Positions 1 to 9,160 of a DNA stretch of 64,000 nt are shown one piece after another (position 1 is the first letter of the stretch; the number at the start of each line of letters is the position of its first letter). The notes beneath the pieces were generated by a model. That model had not been told where the DNA came from. It did not search any database and saw only the letters and a program-made list of their open reading frames with translations. This stretch comes from AP-15 sp963703855 (GTDB taxonomy: Bacteria > Pseudomonadota > Alphaproteobacteria > ATCC43930 > CGMCC-115725), in NCBI GenBank assembly GCA_963703855.1, contig CAVPFW010000026.1, forward strand, positions 62,001 through 126,000, read 5' to 3'. The translations under genes and the position numbers were made by a program.

Positions 1-32
1 CAGCGACGATGATGGAGGCGGAATACGCTACC

Positions 33-86
33 TTTTCCGCCCTAGGGGAAAGGCGGGTCAAGCCCGCGGCTGGCTTTTCCGCCCTA
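33..86. repeat. two direct copies of 12-bp TTTTCCGCCCTA repeat
   Basis: TTTTCCGCCCTA occurs at 33-44 and 75-86. A third direct copy lies at 1950-1961 and an inverted copy at 1872-1883. The copies therefore bracket the decayed gene at 75-1640. They resemble the short palindromic, REP-like intergenic repeats of many proteobacteria; no transposase is attached to them. Confidence 0.6.
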
Positions 87-1640
87 AACGCGGCTACCTC
101 TTTAATGCCCCGGGACGATGATCAAGAAGCTACTCCGTAAGGCTGACGGAGTGTGTCACCTTTCGGTACTCTTCGCGTGCATCCGAAATGTCCGAGAACA
201 GCTGCGCCAGGAGCTTCGGCGTGTTCACCTCCGTCCGCCAACGCTGATCATCCTCACCCGGGACCGCGGCTCCTGGGCGGAAAGTAGCGTGCTCGCGACC
301 GTGTAAGGCTAGCCAAGCTTCATTTTTTCGCCGTCGTTGGGATCGCCGGAAGGTGTGGCCCATGAGCACGTCGATGATCGCTGGCCAATTTAGAGATAAT
401 TTTCATAAGTTCGCCGCGGCAGAAACCGGATCATACCACCAGACTTCGGGCGAGTGTGTCCATTTCAGCTTGCGAACGGGTCTCACGATCGAGGCTTAGC
501 GATCGCGCTGGGTATTAGAGCATTTGCGGCCGTAATTCGTCGATACACTTCCAACAATACTTTGGCACTTGGCCGAACGGAGGTGACCTCGTCGGTGCTG
601 CGAACAGCTACAATCGCCGTTCCCAGGGCAACGTGGACTTCAAACTTAACGAAGGAATTCTGGAAAACACTCTTGCTCGGTCGCGCCCTCGACCCATAGC
701 ACGAAATCCGAGCCGAACACATCTGACAATCGTGCCCCGACCTCCATGAGCGCGCGGCGTGTGTCTGATGCGGCCTGAGGAGCAATCCGACAGGATTGCT
801 CTGATACTCCGCCCACTCAACAGATGGAGGGCCGATGGATCTGGACGCGGAAAACCGCCGGCGAGGTGCAGCAATTATGTATTGATGTTGACCGTATAAT
901 TTGAAAATCTCCATGAGTTTTCGTGCCGCCCCTGGATGCAAAAAACTGTTTGGCTATAGCTAACAAGGCTCTGGGGTCAGCAGTGGATAACAGACAGGCC
1001 GCAGAGCCTATAGTTGCTCAGTCCGGATCGCACTCATTCAGTTGGATTGCTAGACATCGCGTTCTGTTGTCGGGTCGATTTGCCATACACGCATTTCTAC
1101 GGCGTCGTCTTTCGATGCGCCTGACAACGCGGCGAATGTCGGAAATATGTTACAGACGTGTTCGTTGAAGCAATCAAACCGGACAGTGTTGCCCATTAAT
1201 TTAGTAGTACCGAAGGAATCGCGGCGTTCGTTGCAGACCTTCATCATCGGCGAATGGCGACGTTCCAACATTGAGACGCTCAGCTCGAAACACGTATATA
1301 CCGACCCTGCTAAAAAAATTTTGTGCTGCAATTGTGCCCATATTGTCGTTGGTCATCGAGTCGGCCTCGGAGGACAAAATCGGTCCAATCTGGCAGTACA
1401 CCATATACTGGGCAGTTATCGCGGAAGTGATCAATCTCGAATAAATGATCTGATGGGCAGACAGGGACACGACGCCGCTCCAGTATCGCTTAAGAGCCAG
1501 AATATGAGCGAGGGAGAACGAAGGGCATCTTCGAGCTTCTGAAGCTGATCGCCGGTAGCATCGGGTACTGGGAAATTGAAATCGCCGCCTGCTTGAAGGA
1601 GGAGGTTACGCAATTCGTCTCCGCTACATCTCGATCTCGA
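75..1640 (-). pseudogene. decayed OLD-like AAA ATPase / ATP-dependent nuclease gene
   Basis: No single frame is open, but minus-strand translations spread over all three frames line up in the order of one AAA-family ATPase of the OLD-nuclease type. From the N-terminal side: GGDFNFPVPD near 1570; IYVFRAERLNVG near 1290; FNEHVCNIFP and EMRVWQIDP near 1150-1080; a Walker-B-like PNSFLHPGAARKLMEI near 950; a Toprim-like LWVEGATEQECFPEFL near 690; IRFLPRRTYENYL near 400; KLLAQLFSDISDAREEY near 200. Stops and frameshifts separate almost every block, and base composition is lower in GC than the rest of the window. I infer an acquired, perhaps defence-related, gene that has decayed. The family call rests on remembered motif order. 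Confidence 0.6.
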
Positions 1641-1987
1641 ACGTGCAACGGCTATTTGGATTGACTGGCGCTCCTCGCGGCAACGCGGGCTCAGGAGCTG
1701 CTTCGAGTTGAGGCTAACATAGCGCTACCAAGGGCCGTGCCTGGGTTTTCGGCCCATAAGCAAGTTGAACCCGGGCTCAAAAAGAATTAGTCCCGAGTTT
1801 TCGAAGCCTTTGTAGTTTTGAACCGTCACGGAAAGCAACCGCATGATTTAACGCTATTTTTAAAGTAAGCGTAGGGCGGAAAAGCGGCAGCGCCTTCTGC
1901 CATGACGGTTCGCGTCGTGTCGGCGGAATGCCCCCGGCTTTCGCCGGGGTTTTCCGCCCTACGGGCTGTGATAGGGACGCCCCCGCC
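1641..1987. other. intergenic, no gene seen; two repeat copies
   Basis: No convincing reading frame. The stretch carries the inverted 12-bp repeat at 1872-1883 and the direct copy at 1950-1961. A GC-rich hairpin (CCCCGGC, 3-nt-class loop, GCCGGGG) lies at about 1931-1949, just downstream of the hydrolase gene that ends at 1988, and could serve as its terminator. Confidence 0.45.
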
Positions 1988-2749
1988 TTATTGGGCGGCG
2001 GCTCGCATCGGTTGATGCGCCTTGAGGAAGGTGCGGACACGGTTGATGGTCCGCTCCTTCAGCTCCGGGGGCTCGCGCCACGGGAAGATTGTCACCTCGG
2101 CGTTCGGCGCCAAGGAGGCGACGTCGACCGAGGTCTGGAGGGGGTGCGCCGGGGTGTCGTCCGGCAGAACCAGCATTGGCGTCCGGCAGTTGTGTATGAA
2201 GTCGCGCGACACGCTGTACAGGAAGTCGGGGCGGACGCGGTAGAGGTCGTGCAGGTATTTCTCGACCTGCGCCATGTTGAGGTCGGGCCGTTTCGGCAGC
2301 AGTTCCGGCGCCCAGGCATCCTTGCCGGAATTGTACATGTAGTCCGGAAGCTCCGGGCGGTGCCCGACGGTCTGGCAGAACACGGCGGCGACGACGCGGT
2401 CGGGGGCCCGCTCCATCAGCTTGCCGGCAAAGCAGCCGCCGATGCAGTAGCCCATGTAGAAGAACTGGCGGATGCCGAGGTGGTCCATCAGCCCGAGCTG
2501 GTCGTCGGCAAAGGCGCCCCACGGGTCCTGGGCCGGGATCGGGCCCGTTAATTCGCCGCCATTGGCGTTGCGCTGGTCCATCGTGATAACGCGGAAGTCG
2601 TTTTTGAAGGCCTCCGGGGCGTTGAACACCGCGGTCGGCCAATTGCTGACCCGCGAGTTCAAGCCGCCGCCGGGGGTGACCAGCAGCGGGAAGCCGGCGC
2701 CGGCCTCCTCGTAGCGGATGCGGATTTCGCCTTTTTCGTAGAACGGCAT
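1988..2749 (-). CDS. alpha/beta hydrolase with Cys at the nucleophile elbow
   Basis: A 253-residue alpha/beta-hydrolase. The start at 2749 (MPFYEKGEIRIRYEEAG) is chosen because AAGGAGAG lies 7 nt upstream; an upstream in-frame Met would add a low-complexity tail. An oxyanion-loop motif TPGGGLNS lies near residue 36. The nucleophile elbow reads GYCIGG, so Cys replaces the usual Ser, as in dienelactone hydrolases and PHA synthases. A C-terminal strand with LVLPDDTPAHP supplies a candidate acid. The substrate is unknown. It stands alone, with the decayed ATPase on one side and a repeat-rich gap on the other. Confidence 0.8.
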   Translation of the reverse strand: MPFYEKGEIRIRYEEAGAGFPLLVTPGGGLNSRVSNWPTAVFNAPEAFKNDFRVITMDQRNANGGELTGPIPAQDPWGAFADDQLGLMDHLGIRQFFYMGYCIGGCFAGKLMERAPDRVVAAVFCQTVGHRPELPDYMYNSGKDAWAPELLPKRPDLNMAQVEKYLHDLYRVRPDFLYSVSRDFIHNCRTPMLVLPDDTPAHPLQTSVDVASLAPNAEVTIFPWREPPELKERTINRVRTFLKAHQPMRAAAQ

Positions 2750-3529
2750 GGCAGTCTCTCCTTGCCCAGTGGGATTACCCAGTGTGATGTCCGGCGTCCT
2801 CGCTGTGAGGGCGGATGTTATCGCGCGAGCCCCCGCACCGGAACCCCCACGGGCCGAGTTTTCGCACGGTCTGCTTGATTCGTGCACGCATCAAACGGCC
2901 GCTGGGGGTCGGGCCGCTGGTGTTCGGATGCATTCCGATGGTGCAGCGCCAACTCCGGCCGTCATGCCCGGCCCATGGGTCTGGGCCTCGCGCGGCCCGA
3001 GGACAAGCCTTGTGCCACTGCTGTCCGGTTTAGAAATCGTCACAACGTGAGGTCAGTGATCGCGAATGCCAGCACGACCCCCAAGCACCCCATGCCCGGA
3101 CTTGTTCCGGGCATCCACGTCTTGGAAGCCGGCACGGCCGCGCCGAAGGAAGGCGTGGATGCCCAAGGATCAAGTCCGTGGGCTGAAGGCCCACGGGTCG
3201 AGCCCGGCCGCGGGGTATTACACTTCTTTCCTGCAACCATTCCGGGTAGCTTATTGTGAATATCGCTACTCCATCAATATGCCATAATGTGATGCTATAT
3301 CGGCAACATGATCCGGTTTGCCGTTTTCTCATTTGCCGCGCTGATTGCGCGGTTGGCCCGGGCTGTCGGCCATCCCGGCGACGGGTCGTCGAGGGTCGGC
3401 GGCGGCGGTGGGGGTCTGTTGTTCCGGCGGGCCGGCGGCTGTCGCGGGCGGCGTCGGGCCGGTCGATTTCGGGGCAGGGTCGCCTGTTTTTCCTCTGTAA
3501 TAACAGGTGGAGCGCTACCTGTCGTTGAA
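2750..3529. other. 780-nt gap with palindromic repeat, no gene
   Basis: Several short frames are open but none resembles a protein. At 3090-3200 there is a dispersed-repeat-like element with the palindrome ATGCCCGGACTTGTTCCGGG followed by CATCCACGTCTT, of a kind scattered through alphaproteobacterial genomes. A related half copy (GTCATGCCCGG) occurs near 2961. Nothing else is recognised. Confidence 0.5.
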
Positions 3530-4693
3530 TCAGAAAGCGCCCAACCCGAGGATGCCGTCGGTCGGGTCGAGGCCGGCCAGCACGCGCTTGCCGATCAGGT
3601 CGCGCAGGGTCTCGCTGGTGCCGCCGCCCAAGGTGCCGTAGCGCGCGCCGCGGTAGAAGCGCGAAACCGGGTATTCGTCGGTAAAGCCATAGCCGCCATG
3701 GACCTGGATCGCCTCGCTGGTGACCTTGAGCGCCATCTCGTTGCAGGTGACCTTGGCGATTGCGGCCATGAGCGGGTCGGGAAACGGATCGGCGGTGGCG
3801 CAGGCGCGGTACAGCACGCTGCGCGCGGTCTCGATCTCGCGGTACATCTCGGCGATCTTCCAGCGGATGCCCTGAAAGTCGGCGATCGGGCGGCCGAACG
3901 CCTTTCTCTCCTTGACGTATTTGACCGCCTCTTCGAGCGCACCCTCGGCGAGGCCGAGCGAGATGCTGGGGTTCAGGCAGCGCTGCGTGTTGAACGCCGA
4001 CAGGAGTTTCCTGAACCCGTCCTCCAGCACCAGGTTTTCGGGCGGCAATTCGCAATCATCGAAGCGGATCTCGTGCAAATTCTCCCCGCCCATCGTGTGA
4101 TAGGTGCCGGTGACCGAAAACCCCGGCGTCCCTTTCTCGACCAGGACGCAGCCGATGCCGTCGCGGCCGGGCTTTTTGTCGATGCGGGTGAAGACGACGA
4201 ACATGCCGGCCTCCTCGGCGCGGCTGATCAGGGTCTTGACCCCGTTGAGCCGCAGCCGGTTGCCGACCCGGTCGACATTGGTCCGGTAATTGGCGACGTC
4301 GGTGCCGGCGTCGGGCTCGGTCATGCAGATCGCCAGCAGGCAATCGCCGCTGACCACCGCCGGCAGTATGCGCCGCTTGATCGGCTCGGGCGCGTAGGCG
4401 GCGATGATCCGGGTCTGCACCCCGACCTCGCCCAGCACCGCCATCGCGGTCACATAGCAGATCTTGGCGATCTCCTCGAGCACCAGCGCGGTATCGAAGA
4501 CCGGCAATCCAAGCCCGCCATATTCCTCGGGCACCGCCATGCCGAGCACGCCCAATTCGGCCAGCTGGCGCATGTTCTCCCACGGGAAGGTGCCGTCCAG
4601 GTAGTTGAGCGCGCGCGCACGGAACTCGCCCTGCGCCAGCTCGCGGACGGTATGCACGAACCGGCGCTGCTCGTCGGAAAGGCTGGTGAACAC
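3530..4693 (-). CDS. acyl-CoA dehydrogenase family protein
   Basis: A 387-residue FAD-dependent acyl-CoA dehydrogenase of normal family length, expected to oxidise an acyl-CoA to the 2,3-enoyl-CoA. The GTG start at 4693 follows GGGAGGAAATTTCC. The N-terminal helical domain contains ELGVLGMAVPEEYGG; the flavin signature reads LAICMTEPDAGTD; the C-terminal signature reads QVHGGYGFTDEYPVSRFYRG. The usual catalytic Glu before GTSE is Gly (GGGTSE), and the alternative Glu position used by isovaleryl-CoA-type enzymes reads FNTQR, with Gln. The base is therefore not obvious. An enoyl-CoA hydratase gene lies about 1.3 kb away on the same strand. Confidence 0.88.
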   Translation of the reverse strand: MFTSLSDEQRRFVHTVRELAQGEFRARALNYLDGTFPWENMRQLAELGVLGMAVPEEYGGLGLPVFDTALVLEEIAKICYVTAMAVLGEVGVQTRIIAAYAPEPIKRRILPAVVSGDCLLAICMTEPDAGTDVANYRTNVDRVGNRLRLNGVKTLISRAEEAGMFVVFTRIDKKPGRDGIGCVLVEKGTPGFSVTGTYHTMGGENLHEIRFDDCELPPENLVLEDGFRKLLSAFNTQRCLNPSISLGLAEGALEEAVKYVKERKAFGRPIADFQGIRWKIAEMYREIETARSVLYRACATADPFPDPLMAAIAKVTCNEMALKVTSEAIQVHGGYGFTDEYPVSRFYRGARYGTLGGGTSETLRDLIGKRVLAGLDPTDGILGLGAF

Positions 4694-4732
4694 GGAAATT
4701 TCCTCCCACTCGATGTCGCAGCGGTGAGTATG

Positions 4733-4760
4733 CCCTCTCCGCCCTTCAGCGGGGAGAGGG
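4733..4760. repeat. GC-rich hairpin repeat
   Basis: CCCTCTCC, a short loop, and GGGAGAGGG form an imperfect hairpin. Sister copies lie at 20669-20694, 58260-58286 and 58362-58387, always between genes. It is a dispersed intergenic element that may also act as transcript-end structure. Confidence 0.55.
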
Positions 4761-4884
4761 TGGGAGGGTGAAGTGGGCAGCCCGCTTCTTCCTCCCTCGC
4801 CCCGACCCCATCCCAAGCCGGTGGCGAGGGAAAAATAGGCGAGCCCGAGGGACCTCCGGTTGCGCGGCGCCCCGCGGAGACCGC

Positions 4885-5859
4885 TCAAATCAAGCCCAGA
4901 TCGCGCAGGCTGGTGTGGCGGTTGCGGCCGATGATGACGTGGTCGTGCAATACGACGCCGAGCGGGGCGGCGGCTTTCTTGATGTCCTGGGTCACGGCGA
5001 TGTCGGCCTTGGACGGGGTCGGGTCGCCCGAGGGGTGGTTGTGCACCAGGATCAGGGCCGAGGCGCCGAGCTCGAGCGCGCGCTTGACCACCTCGCGGGT
5101 ATAGACCGGCGTGTGGTCGACCGTGCCGCGCTGCTGGCGCTCGTGCTTGAGCAGCACGTTCTTGCGGTCGAGAAACAGGATGTGGAACTCCTCGACCTTG
5201 TTGTGGGCGACCTGGGCGGTGCAATAATCGATCAGCTTGTCCCACGTGTTGATGACCGGCTGCTCCTGCAGTTCGGCGCGCATCAGCCGCAACGCCGCCT
5301 CGCGCACCGATTTCAACGCGGCGATCCCAGCGAGGCCGAGCCCGGCCGCGGCGAGCGCGTCGGGGTCGGCGCTGAGCAGCTCGGCAAAACCCCCGAACTG
5401 CGCGAGCAGCGCCTTGGCCAAGGGTTTCACGTCGCCGCGCCGGTTGGCGGCGAACAGCAGCATTTCCAAGAGCTCGTAGTCGGGCAGGTTCTCTGCCCCG
5501 GCGTCGACCAGCCGCTGGCGCAGCCGGTTGCGGTGGCCGTAATAGTGCGGCACGGCGGCCGCCCCATCGGCGAACTCGTTCCTGGCCCCGCCGCGGCCTA
5601 CGGCGTTCGCGAACGGCGCCGTCCCGCCGGCGCCGTAGGCCATTGCGTCTGTGCCGTATATCTCGCTGCACAGCGACTTGACGCGATCGTGGTCGCGCAG
5701 GTCGAACACCCACACGCGCCGGGCCGCGTCCCAGCTGCCGCCGAGACTGCGGGCCCGCGCCGGGAAGTTGGGGTGGTAAGGAGAGCTGACCGCGATGCGG
5801 CCGTCCTCTTCAACAATCGACAGAGGCATCCAACGCCCGGCTTCGAGAACGCCGATCAT
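4885..5859 (-). CDS. radC: RadC-family (JAB domain) protein with N-terminal extension
   Basis: 324 residues. Residues about 100-324 are a standard RadC: the UPF0758 helix-hairpin-helix part has LPDYELLEMLLF, and the JAB/MPN metal site reads HNHPSGDPTPSKADIAVT. RadC-like proteins are metal-binding JAB proteins whose role is poorly defined. The first ~75 residues form an extra module containing SSPYHPNFPARARSLGG and RRVWVFDLRD. By eye this resembles small beta-rich modules such as the HARP domain, which normally accompany DNA-handling enzymes. An internal Met before the RadC core (MAYGAGG, about residue 72) could be an alternative start, but the extension has coding character and normal codon use. 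Confidence 0.88.
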   Translation of the reverse strand: MIGVLEAGRWMPLSIVEEDGRIAVSSPYHPNFPARARSLGGSWDAARRVWVFDLRDHDRVKSLCSEIYGTDAMAYGAGGTAPFANAVGRGGARNEFADGAAAVPHYYGHRNRLRQRLVDAGAENLPDYELLEMLLFAANRRGDVKPLAKALLAQFGGFAELLSADPDALAAAGLGLAGIAALKSVREAALRLMRAELQEQPVINTWDKLIDYCTAQVAHNKVEEFHILFLDRKNVLLKHERQQRGTVDHTPVYTREVVKRALELGASALILVHNHPSGDPTPSKADIAVTQDIKKAAAPLGVVLHDHVIIGRNRHTSLRDLGLI

Positions 5860-5949
5860 CGCGCCGCGATCGTCAAAAAGGCGTCATTAACCAAAAGGCA
5901 TGTCGCCGGGTGATGGCCCCGGCCCGGCCTCGATGTTTTTCGGCGGATT

Positions 5950-6735
5950 TCACCGGCGCGCCCGGCGCGCGGCGAGCCGGGCGAGGGCGGCACCCGCCAT
6001 CCGCCCCGGCTCGTCGCCGTCGAAGGCGCTGACGAACGCGTCGATGCCGCGCTCGATCGCGGCTCCGATCGGCAATTCCTCCCAATCGAGGATCAGCGCT
6101 TTCTGCAGGCGGACGGCATGCGGGCCGGCGGCGAGGATCGGGCGCACCAGGCGGTCGACCGCCTGGTCGAGCCCGTCGGCGGGGGCGACGGCGTCGACCA
6201 GGCCCCAGACCAGCGCCTCGGCGGCGCCGATCGTCTCGCCGGTCAACAGCAGCCGCCGGGTCCGGCCCGGCCCGATCAGCCTCGGCAGCAAGGCCGCCTC
6301 GACCACCGAGGGGATGCCGACCCGGACCTCGGGCATGCCGAAGGTCGAGCCTTCGCTGGCGACCCTCAGATCGCAGGAAGCGGCGAGCTCGAGCCCGGCG
6401 CCCAGCGCGAACCCGTCTATGCGGGCGATGACCGGCACCGGCAGTCGGCGAAACGCCTCGCAGCAGCGGTGGACCGAGGTGATGAAGCGGCGCGCGCCCG
6501 CGTGCTCGAGCGCCGCGATCTCGCCGAGGTCGGCGCCGCCGACAAAAGCCCTGCCACCGGCCCCGGTCAGAACCGCCAGCCGCAGCCGCGAGTCGCCGGC
6601 GAGCCCGGCCATGGTCTCGACGATCTCGCCCATCAATGCGGAATTGAGGCTGTTCAGCTTCTCGCGACGGTCGATCGTCAGATGCAGGATGTGGCCGCCC
6701 TCGGGCCGCTCCTCGTGCCGGACCAGGAAGCCCAT
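5950..6735 (-). CDS. enoyl-CoA hydratase/isomerase family protein
   Basis: A 261-residue crotonase-fold protein. The start at 6735 (MGFLVRHEERPEGG) follows GGGGAGGG at good spacing; an upstream Met would overlap the divergent gene's promoter. The oxyanion-hole strands read AFVGGADLGEIAAL and IDGFALGAGLELAASC, and FGMPEVRVGIPSV carries the family's active-site Glu region. It should hydrate a 2-enoyl-CoA or isomerise its double bond, which fits with the acyl-CoA dehydrogenase at 3530-4693, although the two genes are separated by radC. The specific substrate is not determinable. Confidence 0.85.
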   Translation of the reverse strand: MGFLVRHEERPEGGHILHLTIDRREKLNSLNSALMGEIVETMAGLAGDSRLRLAVLTGAGGRAFVGGADLGEIAALEHAGARRFITSVHRCCEAFRRLPVPVIARIDGFALGAGLELAASCDLRVASEGSTFGMPEVRVGIPSVVEAALLPRLIGPGRTRRLLLTGETIGAAEALVWGLVDAVAPADGLDQAVDRLVRPILAAGPHAVRLQKALILDWEELPIGAAIERGIDAFVSAFDGDEPGRMAGAALARLAARRARR

Positions 6736-6844
6736 CCCGCCCTCCCCGCACCGTTGCCGACTGATACGCGCCCCGGCCGCCAAAGCCAATGGAGCTGTCG
6801 CGGCCTCTGGTGCATAGTGGCGCCGCATTTTAAGGAGACCACAG

Positions 6845-7456
6845 GTGGACACGATCGAGGATCCGCAGCAGCTGCGCGAGATTTACGGGGCGCCGAGCGA
6901 GCGGGCATTGAAAAAGGAGCAGCGCCGGTTCGACCGGCATTGCCGCGACTTTATCGCACGCTCGCCGTTTCTGGTGATCGCCTCGTCCGACCCGTCGGGC
7001 CGCTGCGACGCCTCGCCCAAGGGCGACGCGCCGGGTTTTGTGCAGGTGGTCGACGACCGGACCTTGCTGATCCCCGACCGGCTCGGCAACAACCGGGTCG
7101 ACACGTTGGGCAACCTGGTCGCCCGGCCCGGGGTCGGGCTGATCTTTTTCGTGCCGGGGGTCAACGAGACCCTGCGGGTCAACGGGCGCGCACGGGTCAC
7201 GGCCGATCCGGCTTTGCTCGAACCGCTCGCGGTCAACGGCAAGGCGCCACGCAGCGGGATCCTGGTGGCGGCCGACGAGATCTATTTCCATTGCGGCAAG
7301 GCGCTGATCCGCTCCGATCTGTGGAACCCGGAAAAGCACATCCGGCGCAGCGAGTTCCCGTCGCTCGGCCGCATCCTCGCCGACCAGATCGGCGGCATCG
7401 ACGTCGAAGAGGCCGAGCGCTACACCGCCGAAAGCTACCGGACGCGGCTTTATTGA
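6845..7456 (+). CDS. FMN-dependent PPOX-type flavoprotein (pyridoxamine 5'-phosphate oxidase family)
   Basis: 203 residues, GTG start at 6845 with AAGGAG 8-9 nt upstream. The fold is a split barrel: SPFLVIASSDPSGRCDASPKGD followed by a DDRTLLIPDRLGNNR segment and VGLIFFVPGVNETLRVNG, matching the MSMEG_1061-like subgroup of the pyridoxamine-phosphate-oxidase-related flavoproteins. Members bind FMN or F420, and the physiological substrate here is unknown. It is transcribed divergently from the enoyl-CoA hydratase gene, with about 110 bp between the starts. Confidence 0.82.
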   Translation: MDTIEDPQQLREIYGAPSERALKKEQRRFDRHCRDFIARSPFLVIASSDPSGRCDASPKGDAPGFVQVVDDRTLLIPDRLGNNRVDTLGNLVARPGVGLIFFVPGVNETLRVNGRARVTADPALLEPLAVNGKAPRSGILVAADEIYFHCGKALIRSDLWNPEKHIRRSEFPSLGRILADQIGGIDVEEAERYTAESYRTRLY

Positions 7457-7607
7457 AGCCGCCGATCTGAACCGTGCGGTGTGCGCGGCCGGTTAGCCGA
7501 CTGCGCCGCGGTGGCGTGAGCAACACGGCTTTGGTCGGGTTGCAAACGCCGAGCTTGCTCGCATGCGGGGATGTGCTTAAGTTTGACAGCGGTTGGAGAC
7601 TGCTTCG

Positions 7608-8816
7608 ATGGGGACGCTGCGAGCGCTCGAGATACCGGTCGCCGACGTGTTCATCACCCACGAATTGGACCGGCGCGCGCCGAAAAAGACCGACTACCTT
7701 CAGGAGAAGCTCGCGCTCCAGGAGTTGGCCGCCCGCATGGCCGATCAGCCCGAAGGGGTGCTTCCGCGGTTCGTCGACTTGGCGATGGAGATGGCCGGCG
7801 GCGTATCCGCGGGGCTGAGCCTTTACGAGGAAGCGCCGGCTCCCGGCGTCTTCCGTTGGCAGTACCTGCGAGGCGTCCTGTCGCCGTTCAACGGCATGAC
7901 GACGCCTCGGGATTTCAGTCCGTGCGGCATCACCCTCGACCGGAACGCTCCGGTTCTCTCGCGGTATCCGGAGCGCGTTTACGACTGGATCGCAGCGGCG
8001 AACATAACCGTGCCGGAGGTCTTGCTGGTGCCGCTCTACCTCGGCGGCAAGGTTCCGTTGGGAACGCTGTGGATCATCTCCGACCAGGAAGGGCATTTCG
8101 ACAGCGGGCATGCCCGCGTGATGACGGAGCTCGCCTCGTTCGTCGGCATCGCGCTGCGGATGGTGCGGAGCGAGCAGCGCCTGCAGCAGGCATTGGCCGA
8201 GCAGGAGACGTTGACGAGGGAAATGAGCCATCGGGTCAATAATCTGTTCGCGATGACCGACGGCATGATCCGGATCAGCGCACGGGCCGCTGCGACCAAG
8301 GACGAGCTGGCGCAGGCGCTGTCCGGCCGGCTGCACGCATTGGCCCGCGCCCATGGGCTCGTGCGCCGAAGCTTCAGCGACATCGGATCGCCCCCGCACG
8401 GCTCGGAGCTCGCCGAGCTGATCCGGACGATCGTCCGGCCGCATGAGGGGTCCGCGGACGATGCCGCAGGTCGATTTTCGATCGAGGGGCCTGCGATCCG
8501 GTGCGGCGACCACGCGATGAATGGCATCGCGCTGATCTTCCATGAGCTGACGACCAACGCCGCAAAGTACGGTGCGCTGAGCCTCGATGAAGGCCGCGTC
8601 GACGTAAGCTGGCGCCAGGAGGAAGGGCAACTGGCGATGCGCTGGGTCGAGCGCCGCGGTCCCCCAGTCGAAGCGCCGCCCGCGACCAAGGGTTTTGGCG
8701 GCACCTTAGTGCAAAACACCGTTGTCCGGCAGTTCAAGGGAACGTTGGATTACGAATGGCGACGTGAAGGTCTGACAGTGACGATCAGCTTGCCGATAGA
8801 GAGCCTGTCGACCTGA
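7608..8816 (+). CDS. HWE-family sensor histidine kinase with GAF domain
   Basis: 402 residues from the ATG at 7608, which has GGAG 9 nt upstream; a TTG at 7593 is a weaker option. No membrane segment is seen, so it is a soluble sensor. Residues about 35-180 form a GAF domain. The dimerisation/phosphoacceptor segment reads REMSHRVNNLFA; the N-box reads FHELTTNAAKYGALS; and WVE in RWVERRGPP supplies the WxE hallmark of HWE kinases. No response regulator is adjacent (an orphan receiver lies at 40600). HWE kinases commonly serve light, redox or general-stress signalling in alphaproteobacteria. The ligand is unknown. Confidence 0.88.
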   Translation: MGTLRALEIPVADVFITHELDRRAPKKTDYLQEKLALQELAARMADQPEGVLPRFVDLAMEMAGGVSAGLSLYEEAPAPGVFRWQYLRGVLSPFNGMTTPRDFSPCGITLDRNAPVLSRYPERVYDWIAAANITVPEVLLVPLYLGGKVPLGTLWIISDQEGHFDSGHARVMTELASFVGIALRMVRSEQRLQQALAEQETLTREMSHRVNNLFAMTDGMIRISARAAATKDELAQALSGRLHALARAHGLVRRSFSDIGSPPHGSELAELIRTIVRPHEGSADDAAGRFSIEGPAIRCGDHAMNGIALIFHELTTNAAKYGALSLDEGRVDVSWRQEEGQLAMRWVERRGPPVEAPPATKGFGGTLVQNTVVRQFKGTLDYEWRREGLTVTISLPIESLST

Positions 8817-8866
8817 GCCGCTGCCCTCCCAGCTCCGGGCAAGCTCTCGCCGCCGATCGCAGCCGG

Positions 8867-9160
8867 TTACCGCGGCGTCCGGCGATCGAGGGTCCCATCG
8901 ACGGACCCGCCGATCCGGATCGAGGTGTCGGTGCCGGGGATCAGAAACGACCGCGGAAAGCTGCCGCCGGTCGCTGGCCGGTCCGGCGTCGCGGCGCTGC
9001 CATCGGGCGCGGCGGCGCCGGGGGCCGTCTGCGGCGGCGCCGGCGCCGGCAGCTGCTCGATCGGCTGCTGGAGGAGCAGCCGATTGTTGCGCGGATCCGA
9101 CAACTCGCCGGCCTCGACCGTGAGAACACCCGTCAGCAACGCCAATGCGGCGCTCAGAGC
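8867..9160 (-). pseudogene. remnant of DcaP-like outer-membrane porin gene
   Basis: In frame behind the transposase fragment is a hydrophobic signal-peptide-like core (ALSAALALLTGVLTVEA), then a Pro/Ala-rich linker and SFPRSFLIPGTDTSIRIGG, which is the conserved N-terminal strand of DcaP-type trimeric porins. The frame then ends after only about a dozen residues (SVDGTLDRRTPR), so the whole barrel is missing. I read it as a porin gene cut on one side by the IS110 fragment and deleted on the other. Family assignment is from the IPGT-x-T-S-x-R-I-G-G motif alone. Confidence 0.55.

Noticed and set aside
3040..3260. Possible CRISPR or tandem array because of repeated ATGCCCGG-type words
   Set aside because: Only two partial copies, no regular spacer length and no cas genes; it fits a dispersed palindromic repeat.
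3308..4771. Long plus-strand frame of about 487 codons opposite the acyl-CoA dehydrogenase
   Set aside because: It is the antisense of a well-supported gene; Arg/Ala/Gly-rich with no family pattern. Long antisense frames are expected in high-GC DNA.
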